Source of the DNA: an uncultured Bacteroidota bacterium
GTDB lineage: Bacteria; Bacteroidota; Bacteroidia; Flavobacteriales; Flavobacteriaceae
Reading direction: 5' to 3'
NCBI GenBank assembly: GCA_902586905.1
Contig: CACIJH010000001.1
Coordinates: forward strand, 62,001-126,000
Length of the DNA stretch: 64,000 nucleotides
The first letter of the stretch is position 1. Each line of letters opens with the position of its first letter. This document shows, in pieces, positions 37,558 through 46,171 of the stretch. A program made the translations under genes and the position numbers. The notes beneath the pieces were generated by a model, which ran no database searches, was not told the origin of the DNA, and saw only the letters and a list, made by a program, of their open reading frames with translations.

Positions 37558-38490
37558 CTAAAAATCAGTTCTATACTGTCGGTCCTCACCAGCAAGAATT
37601 TGGGTGTAACTTTTATAACGTGAAGCAGCAATATCTCCTGATGCTACTGCTGATTTCACTGCACATTTTGGCTCGTCTATGTGCAGACAGTCGTTGAATT
37701 TGCATTGGCTTTTACGATCAAAAAATTCAACAAAATAATCCCCTAGTTCTTGTGGGGAAAATGCAATCATACCAAATCCTCTAATCCCTGGCGTATCAAT
37801 GATTTTTGCCCCAAAATCCAGCTCATGCAATTCGGCATGTGTTGTTGTGTGCTGCCCTTGCTGATGCTGCTCCGAAATTACTTTGGTTTTGATATTCAAC
37901 ATCGGAGCAAGTGTGTTAACAAGGGTTGATTTCCCCACGCCACTGTGACCAGAAAGCATACATACTTTAGATGCCATTAGTGTTTTAACTTGATGGACGT
38001 TGGTTCCTTTCAATGCCGAAATTTCTACACAATGATAGCCAATGTCATCATACACTGCTTTGAGCTGGCGCAGTTCTGTCAACTCTTGGCTTGTGTAGGT
38101 ATCTTCTTTGTTGAACAACAACACAACTTCAATTCCAAATGCCTTGGCGGTTGCCAAAAACCGATCGATAAAGGCAGTATAAGTCACAGGATTGTTGAGT
38201 GTAATCAATAAAAATGCAATATCAATATTGGCAGCTAGAATATGTATTTGCTTGGATAGGTTAACCGATTTTCGAACGATATAGTTTTTGCGATCATGGA
38301 TGTGATGAATCACTCCTTCATCGGGATTTTCGTCGATAGAAATGGTCACTCGATCGCCTACCGCAACAGGGTTGGTGCTTGAGATTTGATCTGTTCGAAA
38401 TTTACCTTTTATGCGACAAGAAATCAGTGTACCTGTATCTGTTTTTACATTGTACCAACTTCCTGTCGATTTATAAACCGTTCCTTCCAC
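37558..38490 (-). CDS. rsgA: Ribosome small subunit-dependent GTPase RsgA
   Basis: 310 residues: N-terminal OB fold, circularly permuted GTPase (G4 FNKED, G1 GHSGVGKST, G3 DTPG in that order) and C-terminal zinc segment CKFNDCLHIDEPKCAV. RsgA works in late 30S maturation, releasing RbfA. It follows the DAHP synthase gene by 26 bases on the same strand. Confidence 0.96.
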   Translation of the reverse strand: MEGTVYKSTGSWYNVKTDTGTLISCRIKGKFRTDQISSTNPVAVGDRVTISIDENPDEGVIHHIHDRKNYIVRKSVNLSKQIHILAANIDIAFLLITLNNPVTYTAFIDRFLATAKAFGIEVVLLFNKEDTYTSQELTELRQLKAVYDDIGYHCVEISALKGTNVHQVKTLMASKVCMLSGHSGVGKSTLVNTLAPMLNIKTKVISEQHQQGQHTTTHAELHELDFGAKIIDTPGIRGFGMIAFSPQELGDYFVEFFDRKSQCKFNDCLHIDEPKCAVKSAVASGDIAASRYKSYTQILAGEDRQYRTDF

Positions 38491-38516
38491 AGCTTACAAG
38501 GTAAGACTTTTCAATC

Positions 38517-39599
38517 TTAGGTATTGATCACCTTCTCTTGATGGTTAATCGATTCCTGGTGAATTGCTTTGAACATACGCAGTACAAACTCTTCACTCAA
38601 CCCATGTCCTTCGCCTTCCAAAATCATCTTTCCAAGGATTTCATTCCAACGCTTGGATTGCAAAACAGCAACATTATGCTCTTTTTTTAACGTACCAATA
38701 TCAACAGAGATATTCATTCTTTTTTCAAGTGTTTCAAGGATCGAGTGGTCGATGACGTCGATTTGTGCGCGAAGTGTATCGAGCTTATTCACATAGCTCT
38801 CAGCTTCTGCTGTTGTTTTTCGAATGCGAAGATCTTTCATCATTTGAACAAGAGTGTCAGGTGTGATTTGCTGTGCAGCATCACTCCAGGCATTGTCAGG
38901 GTCTCGATGGGTTTCAATCATCAAACCCTCAAAATTCAAGTCTAAGGCTGTTTGTGATACATCTTGCAAAATATCTCGACGCCCACAAATGTGAGAAGGA
39001 TCACAAATTAATGGAAGATCGGGAAATCGATTTTGCAGTTCGATCGCCAATTGCCATTCTGGGTTGTTGCGATATTTTGTCTTGGCATAGCTTGAAAATC
39101 CACGATGGATCACACCTAATTTTTTGATGTCAGCTGTGTATAAACGCTCTATCCCCCCAAGCCAAAGAGCCAAATCAGGATTGACTGGGTTTTTTACAAG
39201 TACAATTTTATCTGTGCCTTGAAGAGCATCGGCAATCTCCTGCACAATAAAGGGGCTAACAGTAGAACGAGCACCGATCCAGAGCACATCAATGTCTGCC
39301 TCCAGTGCCAGCTTTACATGATCCTTATTTGCCACTTCGGTGGCGGTCATCAGACCCGTTTCTTCTTTGACGCGCTGCAGCCACTTTAATCCAATGGCGC
39401 CAACACCCTCAAAATTTCCAGGGCGTGTTCTTGGTTTCCAAATTCCTGCACGATAAATTGTCGCATCTGTATCTTTCAGTTGATGTGCAATATCCATCAC
39501 TTGTTCTTCCGTTTCTGCGCTGCAAGGACCAGCAATGACTAGGGGGTGAGGGAGATCAAAGGCATGCAGCCATTCTCCCATGGCTTTATTATTTTCCAT
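38517..39599 (-). CDS. Bifunctional DAHP synthase / chorismate mutase
   Basis: 360 residues. Residues about 1-255 are a type I-beta (KDPG-aldolase-like) DAHP synthase: LVIAGPCSAETEEQV, RAGIWKPRTRPGNFEG, LPLICDPSHICGRR. Residues about 270-355 are an AroQ-type chorismate mutase helix bundle (LRAQIDVIDHSILETLEKRM). The mutase domain may also serve as allosteric sensor for prephenate. One protein thus catalyses the first shikimate step and the branch point to Phe/Tyr. Overlaps tyrA by 11 bases. Confidence 0.95.
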   Translation of the reverse strand: MENNKAMGEWLHAFDLPHPLVIAGPCSAETEEQVMDIAHQLKDTDATIYRAGIWKPRTRPGNFEGVGAIGLKWLQRVKEETGLMTATEVANKDHVKLALEADIDVLWIGARSTVSPFIVQEIADALQGTDKIVLVKNPVNPDLALWLGGIERLYTADIKKLGVIHRGFSSYAKTKYRNNPEWQLAIELQNRFPDLPLICDPSHICGRRDILQDVSQTALDLNFEGLMIETHRDPDNAWSDAAQQITPDTLVQMMKDLRIRKTTAEAESYVNKLDTLRAQIDVIDHSILETLEKRMNISVDIGTLKKEHNVAVLQSKRWNEILGKMILEGEGHGLSEEFVLRMFKAIHQESINHQEKVINT

Positions 39600-40452
39600 T
39601 TGTTTTATTTTCAGGTTTTAATATGTGTCTAATCTTATTTATATTCTTCATTTCTTCCACTAATGTGGTGTAATCATCATTTGCCAATAGGGATTTAAAA
39701 TGCTCCATATTGGAAATGTATTCGTCTAAGGTTTCAATAACGTTGTGTTTGTTTTGTCGAAAGATTGGCATCCACATTTCGGGCGAACTCTTTGCCAAAC
39801 GAACTGTAGAGGAGAAACCACTACCAGCCATATCGAATATGTTTTGCTCATCAGCTTCCTTTTCCATAACAGTTTTTCCAAGCATAAATGAGGTGATATG
39901 CGATAGGTGTGATACGTAAGCAATGTTTCTGTCGTGCTCGCTGGGGTCAATCTCACGCATATGCATTCCCAAATTAGTGAAGATAGCATGTGCACGCTTC
40001 AACAAATCTGGTCTTGTTTTTTGTGTTTCACAAAGCATATTGACCTTGCCTTGGTATAGGTTGCGAATGGCAGCTTCTGGTCCTGAAAATTCAGTTCCTG
40101 CAATTGGGTGGCATGCCAAAAACTGCTCGCGCTTTGGATGCTCAGATACCGATTCGCAAATAGCTGTTTTGGTCGAACCCATATCAATGACCAATGTGTT
40201 TGGACCTATTGCATTGAGTACACTGGGCAAAATATCGACAGTGGCTGTCACTGGTATAGCAATGGAAACAAAGTCCATGTCTTTCATCTCATCTATTGTC
40301 GACTGGTGATCAATCAAACCCAATTCCTTTGCATTTGCCAATGTTGATGCTCTTCGACTTATGCCATAGATCGTAACACTTGGATGTGCGCTTTTCAGAT
40401 CCAATGCCAATGATCCATTCATCAAACCAACACCAATTAATCCTACTTTCAT
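39589..40452 (-). CDS. tyrA: Prephenate dehydrogenase
   Basis: 287 residues. NAD-binding start GLIGVGLMNGSLALDLK, DMGSTKTAI, CHPIAGTEFSGPEAA and SHLSHITSFMLG motifs identify TyrA. It oxidatively decarboxylates prephenate to 4-hydroxyphenylpyruvate for tyrosine. No ACT or mutase domain is attached; the mutase is supplied by the next gene. Overlaps the aminotransferase by four bases. Confidence 0.94.
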   Translation of the reverse strand: MKVGLIGVGLMNGSLALDLKSAHPSVTIYGISRRASTLANAKELGLIDHQSTIDEMKDMDFVSIAIPVTATVDILPSVLNAIGPNTLVIDMGSTKTAICESVSEHPKREQFLACHPIAGTEFSGPEAAIRNLYQGKVNMLCETQKTRPDLLKRAHAIFTNLGMHMREIDPSEHDRNIAYVSHLSHITSFMLGKTVMEKEADEQNIFDMAGSGFSSTVRLAKSSPEMWMPIFRQNKHNVIETLDEYISNMEHFKSLLANDDYTTLVEEMKNINKIRHILKPENKTNGK

Positions 40453-41597
40453 TTGTCCAATCGATTTAAAGCTTCTGTGATCTGACTTTTCTCAACACAC
40501 AACGAGAAACGTATATATCCTTGACCAGCACTTCCGAAGATAGTTCCTGGTGCTAAGAAAATATGTTTCTCCTGCAGTAGTTCGTCGATGAAATCCTCGC
40601 TGTTTGTATGTCCTTCTGGAAGTTTTGCCCAAACAAACATTCCACTGTTATTCCTGCTAAAGATACAGCCCATGGCTTCTGCCAGTTTCCACACTTGTTC
40701 TCTTCGTTCTTGGTATACAGCATTGTTATGATCAAACCACGCTTGTGGCTGTTGCAAGGCAGCAATAGCACCTTGCTGGATGCCATAAAACATACCCGAA
40801 TCCATATTGCTTTTGACTTTAAGCACATGGTTGATATTGTCTTTCGATCCACTCAGCATTCCCATTCGCCAACCTGCCATGTTGAATGATTTACTTAGCG
40901 AATTGAGCTCCATGATGTTTGATTTATCCTTTTGGTTTTGAAATATGCTTTTTGGGTGATCTGTGAGCACAAAACTATAGGGATTGTCATTCACCAATAG
41001 AATTTCATTTTGAGCAGCCCATGCAATGAGATCACCCAGCAGTTGCGAATCAATCGATGTGCCAGTGGGCATGTGTGGACTATTGATCCACATCAAACGA
41101 ATCTTGGTACAGTCAAGGCTTTTTAGCTCGTCGAGATTTGGTTGCCAATGATTCTTTTCGTCGAGATTATAAAACACAGGCTCGGCTTCCACCAATCGAG
41201 TGACGGAAGTATAGGTTGGATAGCCTGGGTTAGGCACCAGCACTTGATCGCCAGGGTTGAGAAAAGCCATTGAAATATGCATTATCCCTTCTTTAGAACC
41301 AAGCAAAGGCAAAATTTCATTTGCTGGATTGAGTGCTACATCATATTTGTTTTGATAAAAATCTGCAATCGCTTCGCGCAATGCAGGGATGCCCTGATAG
41401 CTTTGGTATTTGTGTGCTGTGGGGTGCGACATACTGTTATGCAATGCATCAACTACCTCCTGAGGTGGTGGTAGATCGGGACTGCCGATACCCATATTGA
41501 TCACTGGCTTACCCTCAGCAATCATTGCATGTACCTCTCGCAATTTTTTGGAGAAATAATATTCATGAACACGATCTAATCTTCTTGCTGTTATCAT
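40449..41597 (-). CDS. Class I/II pyridoxal-phosphate aminotransferase
   Basis: 382 residues. PLP lysine in SLSKSFNMAGWRMG, INMGIGSPDLPPPQEV near the start, WINSPHMPTG and RFSLC near the end. It belongs to the aspartate aminotransferase superfamily. Set between pheA and tyrA with four-base overlaps on each side, it most likely transaminates phenylpyruvate and 4-hydroxyphenylpyruvate, the products of its neighbours. Aspartate or LL-DAP aminotransferase-like activity cannot be excluded from sequence. Confidence 0.92.
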   Translation of the reverse strand: MITARRLDRVHEYYFSKKLREVHAMIAEGKPVINMGIGSPDLPPPQEVVDALHNSMSHPTAHKYQSYQGIPALREAIADFYQNKYDVALNPANEILPLLGSKEGIMHISMAFLNPGDQVLVPNPGYPTYTSVTRLVEAEPVFYNLDEKNHWQPNLDELKSLDCTKIRLMWINSPHMPTGTSIDSQLLGDLIAWAAQNEILLVNDNPYSFVLTDHPKSIFQNQKDKSNIMELNSLSKSFNMAGWRMGMLSGSKDNINHVLKVKSNMDSGMFYGIQQGAIAALQQPQAWFDHNNAVYQERREQVWKLAEAMGCIFSRNNSGMFVWAKLPEGHTNSEDFIDELLQEKHIFLAPGTIFGSAGQGYIRFSLCVEKSQITEALNRLDK

Positions 41598-42415
41598 GAT
41601 TTTGATTGGTATTCACCTAGGATTTTGAATGAGGTTGCCATAATTTTCAAAAGGGACTTGGCTTTACGATAGTCGTCAGGGTTATCAAAGGTCACATCGA
41701 TAAAAAAGGCATACTTGCCAGGGGTTTTAATCACTGGAAGGGATTGAATTTTAGTGAGGTTCAATTTGCAATCACTCATCACGTTGAGGGCTGTTGCCAG
41801 GCTTCCACGCTTGTGATTTAAAACAAATTTCCAAGATGCTTTTGAAATATTTGGAATCGTTTGATCTGCCGATTTTTGAACGATCACAAAACGAGTAACA
41901 TTGTTTTTAATCGTTTGAATCGACTCGCTTATGACTTGAAGACCATATAAGTCTGCTGCCAGCTGACTGGCAATTGCCCCTTTTCCAATTTGATTGTTAT
42001 CGCTGATTTCTTTCGCAACAGCTGCAGTGTCTGAACTTTCGACAAGTTTTATATGAGGGTGTGCATGGAAAAATTGCTTACACTGCAAAAGCGCCATCGG
42101 ATGGGAATGTACTTCATGAATATCTGAAATGCTTTGCCCAGGCATGGCCATCAGGTTGTGAGTGATGCTCAGCAAATGTTCCCCTACGATAGACAAGTCG
42201 TATTGATCGAGTAAGGCATAGTTGGGTAAAATCGAACCTGCAATAGAGTTTTCGATCGCCATGACAGCTTGTTTGCAATTGTCATTCACAACCGACTGTA
42301 CGAGTTGGTCGAAAGAATCACATGCCAATACCTCTGTTTGATTTCCAAAATATTGCTGTGCCACCTCATCGTGAAATGACCCTTTGATTCCTTGTATTGC
42401 AACTGTTGTCTTCAT
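41594..42415 (-). CDS. pheA: Prephenate dehydratase
   Basis: 273 residues. AIQGIKGSFHDEVAQQYFG, the catalytic segment NNVTRFVIVQK (TRF motif) and a C-terminal ACT domain (LNVMSDCKLNLTKIQSLPV) that binds phenylalanine for feedback control. It converts prephenate to phenylpyruvate. First structural gene of the Phe/Tyr operon; its ATG (42415) lies three bases after the T tract of a leader terminator, so its expression depends on read-through of the attenuator upstream. Confidence 0.96.
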   Translation of the reverse strand: MKTTVAIQGIKGSFHDEVAQQYFGNQTEVLACDSFDQLVQSVVNDNCKQAVMAIENSIAGSILPNYALLDQYDLSIVGEHLLSITHNLMAMPGQSISDIHEVHSHPMALLQCKQFFHAHPHIKLVESSDTAAVAKEISDNNQIGKGAIASQLAADLYGLQVISESIQTIKNNVTRFVIVQKSADQTIPNISKASWKFVLNHKRGSLATALNVMSDCKLNLTKIQSLPVIKTPGKYAFFIDVTFDNPDDYRKAKSLLKIMATSFKILGEYQSKS

Positions 42416-42418
42416 ATC

Positions 42419-42449
42419 AAAAAAAAAGCCCTGATGTTGTTGTCAGGAC
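42419..42449 (-). terminator. Attenuator terminator of the Phe/Tyr operon
   Basis: On the minus strand GTCCTGA (42443-42449) pairs with TCAGGGC (42428-42434), one U-G pair, around an 8-base loop, directly followed by nine T (42419-42427). It lies between the leader peptide stop and the pheA ATG, three bases before the latter. The 5' arm GTCCTG can alternatively pair with CAGGGT (42487-42492) at the end of the leader reading frame. Confidence 0.88.
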
Positions 42450-42477
42450 TTTTTTGTGTTTTTTTCATCGTGTATTA

Positions 42478-42543
42478 TTACAAACCACCCTGCTCCGTTT
42501 GAGAAGTATAATAAGCGTTGTAATAGTAAAACGAGTTGTTCAT
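42478..42543 (-). CDS. Phe/Tyr leader peptide (attenuator), 21 residues
   Basis: A 22-codon frame with ATG at 42541-42543 and TAA at 42478-42480. Residues 5-12 are FYYYNAYY: five Tyr and one Phe within eight codons, which is far from chance. It precedes the pheA-aminotransferase-tyrA-DAHP synthase/mutase operon and is followed by an intrinsic terminator. This is the plan of ribosome-mediated attenuation: scarce Tyr/Phe stalls the ribosome, exposing the antiterminator segment; plentiful supply lets it reach the stop and cover that segment. It begins about 5 bases from the predicted transcript start, so the leader mRNA would be nearly leaderless. Confidence 0.85.
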   Translation of the reverse strand: MNNSFYYYNAYYTSQTEQGGL

Positions 42544-42551
42544 AACGATTG

Positions 42552-42582
42552 CAAATGTAAGCGCATCTCTCGAAAAAACAAA
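42552..42582 (-). promoter_or_regulatory. Phe/Tyr operon promoter (TTTG-N19-TACATTTG)
   Basis: On the minus strand, TTTG (42579-42582) and TACATTTG (42552-42559) are separated by 19 bases, the textbook Bacteroidota -33/-7 pair. Transcription should begin near 42546-42548, just before the leader peptide ATG at 42543. Confidence 0.78.
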
Positions 42583-42632
42583 TATTTATATGATTTTTTT
42601 TGTAGGTTTAGTTCAAAATTATATCCAATCTT

Positions 42633-43406
42633 ATGATGCTCAATTTTATAAAACACACTGCTTTGTCGCGCTTATTTTTTGTGTTGTTTTCCATATGCCT
42701 ACTACTACTCAGTTGTGAAAACGAAGCTGCTGACCAACAAAGTCCCTTAGATGAAAATACATCCGATAATCTTAATAAAATCATGCCATTGGGTGCCTCT
42801 CGCGTGCAAGGATTAACGCCATGGTTTGAGAGTTATCGATATCCATTGTGGAAAGCTTTGATTGATGGTGGTTGGGACTTTGACTTCATCGGAACAGAAA
42901 AAGAAATAGGTTCTTATTCCAACCATGAAGGGTTTTCTTTTGATCGAGACCATCAGGGACATAGTGGCTGGACATCTGGACAGATTCTCAATCATTTACC
43001 CACTGCATTATCAGAGGTTCCCACCCCTGATATTATATTGTTTAGCTCACCTGGAGGGAATGATATTTTAGATGAGCTTCCCTATGAAGATGTTCTTGAT
43101 AATGTAAATGATATCATCGATTTTTTTCAAGACCTCAATCCCGATATTGTGATTCTGATTGAGCAGCTTGCACCTGGCAAATCGAGCTTTATGACACGAG
43201 AATTAACTGCAATTTTTGATCAAGCTGTGTTGGATGTGGAAACAATTGCACAAGCGCAAACCAATGACGACTCACAAGTGATTCCAGTGAATATGTTCGA
43301 AGGGTTTAATGATCGCTATCTCGCAGATGATATTCATTATAACGATGAGGGTGCAGAGTTTATCGCCCAACGATACTACGAAGTCCTGCAAAGCATTCTA
43401 GAATAG
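42633..43406 (+). CDS. SGNH/GDSL-family lipoprotein hydrolase
   Basis: 257 residues. A hydrophobic N-terminus ends in lipobox LLLLSC (Cys28), so the protein is lipid-anchored. Block I reads IMPLGASRVQG: the catalytic Ser is kept but the usual Asp of GDS is Ala. GGND (block III) and the C-terminal DDIHYNDEGAEFIA (Asp and His of the triad) are present. Such proteins deacetylate or de-esterify polysaccharides at the surface. Start is the first of two Met codons (42633/42636). It diverges from the pheA leader region and has no obvious partner gene. Confidence 0.85.
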   Translation: MMLNFIKHTALSRLFFVLFSICLLLLSCENEAADQQSPLDENTSDNLNKIMPLGASRVQGLTPWFESYRYPLWKALIDGGWDFDFIGTEKEIGSYSNHEGFSFDRDHQGHSGWTSGQILNHLPTALSEVPTPDIILFSSPGGNDILDELPYEDVLDNVNDIIDFFQDLNPDIVILIEQLAPGKSSFMTRELTAIFDQAVLDVETIAQAQTNDDSQVIPVNMFEGFNDRYLADDIHYNDEGAEFIAQRYYEVLQSILE

Positions 43407-43481
43407 TTGATCCAAATGGGTGTTTTCCCAAGTATCGATCAAAAAACTTCTTTGGCAAGTTGTGTACGAATTGCATTTGTT

Positions 43482-43916
43482 TCATTCTTGTTTGGGGTGC
43501 TCATATGGGGTGTCGTTTACGATTACAGAAAAAGTGATGGTTGCAGTATGCTCAAGTGTTTTGGAAACTGAACAGTATTTTTCAAATGACAGTTGTGCTG
43601 CACGATACAAACGATCTGCAGGTACATCTCCTGTCGCAATGACTTTGGCGTGTATGGCTGTAAATAAAGAAGGGACTTGCCCTTTCACACGATCGCCTTC
43701 CACTTGTATTTGAAGACTGTCAGGTTTAATTTTTTGCTTGTTTAATATGGAGACAATATCAATACTACTACATCCCGCTACACCCATAAGCAAGAGTTCC
43801 ATCGGGCTTGGCCCTTGAGGGTTTTCACTTGAGGTGGTATCAATAGATATGCTGTGACCTCTGTCATTGCTGATAACTGAATGAAATCCGTTTTGATGCT
43901 TGAGTTCTACTTTCAT
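43482..43916 (-). CDS. OsmC family peroxiredoxin-like protein
   Basis: 144 residues. The core PMELLLMGVAGCSSIDIVSIL with its Cys and the second Cys in KYCSVSKTLEHTA make the redox pair of OsmC/YhfA proteins, which reduce organic hydroperoxides. The SSENPQGPSPMELLL lead-in is typical. It overlaps metX by four bases and is the last gene of the metK-metY-metX unit, so it should be under the same SAM control. Confidence 0.92.
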   Translation of the reverse strand: MKVELKHQNGFHSVISNDRGHSISIDTTSSENPQGPSPMELLLMGVAGCSSIDIVSILNKQKIKPDSLQIQVEGDRVKGQVPSLFTAIHAKVIATGDVPADRLYRAAQLSFEKYCSVSKTLEHTATITFSVIVNDTPYEHPKQE

Positions 43917-44908
43917 GAGTGTGCATATATATTGGTAAATAAGGGCATCAACATCCTATTGAGTTGGTCATATTCAATCAAAAAGGCGTCATGCCCATGA
44001 ACAGATGATATGGTGTGATAATGTAGGTTGGCTTTTCTTTCCATCAATCTCGAATAGGTTTCTCGATTTTCAGCATCAGTAAAAAACAAGTCGGTATCGA
44101 TTGAAATCAAATGAATCGATCCTTTAATTTGTGAAGCAACCTCCTCAAACGACCCTCGACCCTCTGTGATATCAATTGTTCGTAAGAGATGGTTCATGAG
44201 TTTATATGCTTGTACCTGAAATCGATTGTTGAGCTTCTCACCATGATACAACAGCCAACTATCGATGTTGAATATTTCTTTTTCTTCGTGAATCGATCTT
44301 CCAAATCTCTCTTTAAAAGACTCGGGTGTTCGATAACACATCATCGCATGGATGCGTGCATCCTCTAAAGGTTTTTTTGAGTTGTGCAATATTCGGTCTT
44401 GCAACAAAGTGTTGGCCAAGACCCAACTAGAGGTTTTCCAATCGCAAGCAACAGGGATTAGGTTTTCGATAAGCTCTGGAAAACTCGCTCCCATTTCCCA
44501 AACCAAAGCACCACCAATTGAGCCACCAATAGCTGCATAAAGCTTATCAATTCCCAGTTGGTCTAAAGCTGCTTTAAAAAGATTTGCTATATCACGAAGC
44601 ACGAGATGATCATAGTTTTCAATCAGGTTGTTGTCAGCGCCGTTCCCTGGAAAATTGAAAGCCAAAATAGTATATTGCTGGGTGTCAATGACTTTACCAT
44701 CTCTAATGAGTTCAGACCACCAGCCATTTTCACCAGCCACATCTGCATCACCAGTCAGAGAATGGTTGACCAACACAACAGGAGCACTCCCCAGAGGGAG
44801 ACCAAATAGCTTGTAGGACAACTGCAAGTCCATTTGCTCTCCAGACAGAGTCGTGTATTGTTCAAACGCAATGTTGGCGAGTTGAGACATATTATTGAAC
44901 CTTATCAA
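43913..44908 (-). CDS. Homoserine O-acetyltransferase family protein (MetX-like)
   Basis: 331 residues, alpha/beta-hydrolase fold. LVNHSLTGDADVAGENGWW (the oxyanion region of MetX), nucleophile GGSIGGALVWE, acid in SIDTDLFFTDAE and His in SVHGHDAFLIEY give a full triad. MetX acylates homoserine with acetyl-CoA, providing the substrate for the sulfhydrylase encoded directly upstream, with which it overlaps by 17 bases. It is a little shorter than classical MetX (about 350-380). Succinyl specificity cannot be ruled out. Confidence 0.88.
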   Translation of the reverse strand: MIRFNNMSQLANIAFEQYTTLSGEQMDLQLSYKLFGLPLGSAPVVLVNHSLTGDADVAGENGWWSELIRDGKVIDTQQYTILAFNFPGNGADNNLIENYDHLVLRDIANLFKAALDQLGIDKLYAAIGGSIGGALVWEMGASFPELIENLIPVACDWKTSSWVLANTLLQDRILHNSKKPLEDARIHAMMCYRTPESFKERFGRSIHEEKEIFNIDSWLLYHGEKLNNRFQVQAYKLMNHLLRTIDITEGRGSFEEVASQIKGSIHLISIDTDLFFTDAENRETYSRLMERKANLHYHTISSVHGHDAFLIEYDQLNRMLMPLFTNIYAHS

Positions 44909-46169
44909 ACGCTTGTTGGAGGTCTGCTTTTAAGTCATCAACGTTTTCCAAACCTACTGAAAGGCGAATCAAATCAGGGGACACACCAGTCGATTCTTGC
45001 TCCTCTGGCGTCAACTGTTGGTGGGTTGTACTGGCTGGGTGAATGACCAATGACTTGGAGTCTCCAAAATTGGCAACCAACGCAAATAGTTTGGTTTCAT
45101 CAGCAACAGTTTTACCTGCATCAAATCCTCCTTTTAAACCAAAAGCCAATAGTCCACTTTGCCCCTCTGGAAGATATTTTTTGGCAAGTGCATTGTACTT
45201 GCTCGACTTAAGTCCTGGGTAGTTTACCCAAGCAACATCTTCGTGAGCCTCTAACCATTCTGCCAAAGCAAGTGCGTTTTCACTGTGCTTTTTCATACGA
45301 ATTTCCAACGTTTCAAGTCCTTGTATGATTTGAAAAGCATTGAATGGGTTAATTGCAGCACCAAGATCTCTCAGTCCTTCAATTCGAACCTTTGCAATAT
45401 ATGCAGCTGGGCCCAAAACATCGTGTAGCACCAGCCCATGATAACCTTCAGAGGGGGTGGTAAATTCTGGAAACTTTCCACTCGACCAATCAAAATTACC
45501 TGCATCTACGATTACACCTCCCATTGTTGAGCCATTGCCATTGGCGTATTTTGTAAGCGAATGAATCACGATATTCACACCATGTGCAATTGGGTTTTGA
45601 AGTGCAGGTGTCGCCAAGGTACTGTCGACCATAAATGGCACTTTTGCTGCTTTGGCTTCTTTAGAAATACCCTTGAGGTCTAAAACATCTAGTTTTGGAT
45701 TCCCAAGCGATTCTGCAAAAAAGAGACGTGTGTTTTCTTGAACAGCATCTGTAAAATTCTTCGGATTGTCAGGGTCCACAAATGTCGTGGTGATGCCAAG
45801 TCTTGGCAGCAACACTTTTAACATATTATATGACCCTCCATACAAACTGTTTGACGCAACAATATGATCACCAGCCTTGAGTAAAACCAAAATGGCAGTA
45901 CTCAGTGCAGATGTTCCCGATGCAGTTGCCACTGCAGCAAGTCCGCCCTCCATGGCAGCGATTCGCTGCTCCAATACATCAACCGTGGGGTTGTTCAGTC
46001 GGGTGTAGATGAAACCTGGCTCGGCCAGAGAAAACAGTTTGGCTGCGTGGTCGCTGTCGTTAAACACGTATGCTGTAGATTGAAAAATAGGAACTGATCT
46101 TGTTCCTTGTGTAGCAGTTACATCATGTCCTTGATGCAGTGCGTTTGTTGAGAGTTGTTGAGCGCTCAT
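44892..46169 (-). CDS. metY: O-acetylhomoserine aminocarboxypropyltransferase (sulfhydrylase)
   Basis: 425 residues, Cys/Met metabolism PLP enzyme. VPIFQSTAYVFND, GFIYTRLNNPTVDVLEQR, the PLP lysine in HSLTKYANGNGSTMGG and the C-terminal RLSVGLENVDDL are typical of MetY. It makes homocysteine from O-acetylhomoserine and sulfide. It starts two bases after metK ends and is followed by metX, giving a compact methionine branch. Confidence 0.95.
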   Translation of the reverse strand: MSAQQLSTNALHQGHDVTATQGTRSVPIFQSTAYVFNDSDHAAKLFSLAEPGFIYTRLNNPTVDVLEQRIAAMEGGLAAVATASGTSALSTAILVLLKAGDHIVASNSLYGGSYNMLKVLLPRLGITTTFVDPDNPKNFTDAVQENTRLFFAESLGNPKLDVLDLKGISKEAKAAKVPFMVDSTLATPALQNPIAHGVNIVIHSLTKYANGNGSTMGGVIVDAGNFDWSSGKFPEFTTPSEGYHGLVLHDVLGPAAYIAKVRIEGLRDLGAAINPFNAFQIIQGLETLEIRMKKHSENALALAEWLEAHEDVAWVNYPGLKSSKYNALAKKYLPEGQSGLLAFGLKGGFDAGKTVADETKLFALVANFGDSKSLVIHPASTTHQQLTPEEQESTGVSPDLIRLSVGLENVDDLKADLQQAFDKVQ

Positions 46170-46171
46170 AA

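Noticed and set aside
38517-39599. A frameshift joining two separate genes (DAHP synthase and chorismate mutase)
   Set aside because: This two-domain fusion is a normal architecture in Bacteroidota and both parts are intact in one frame.
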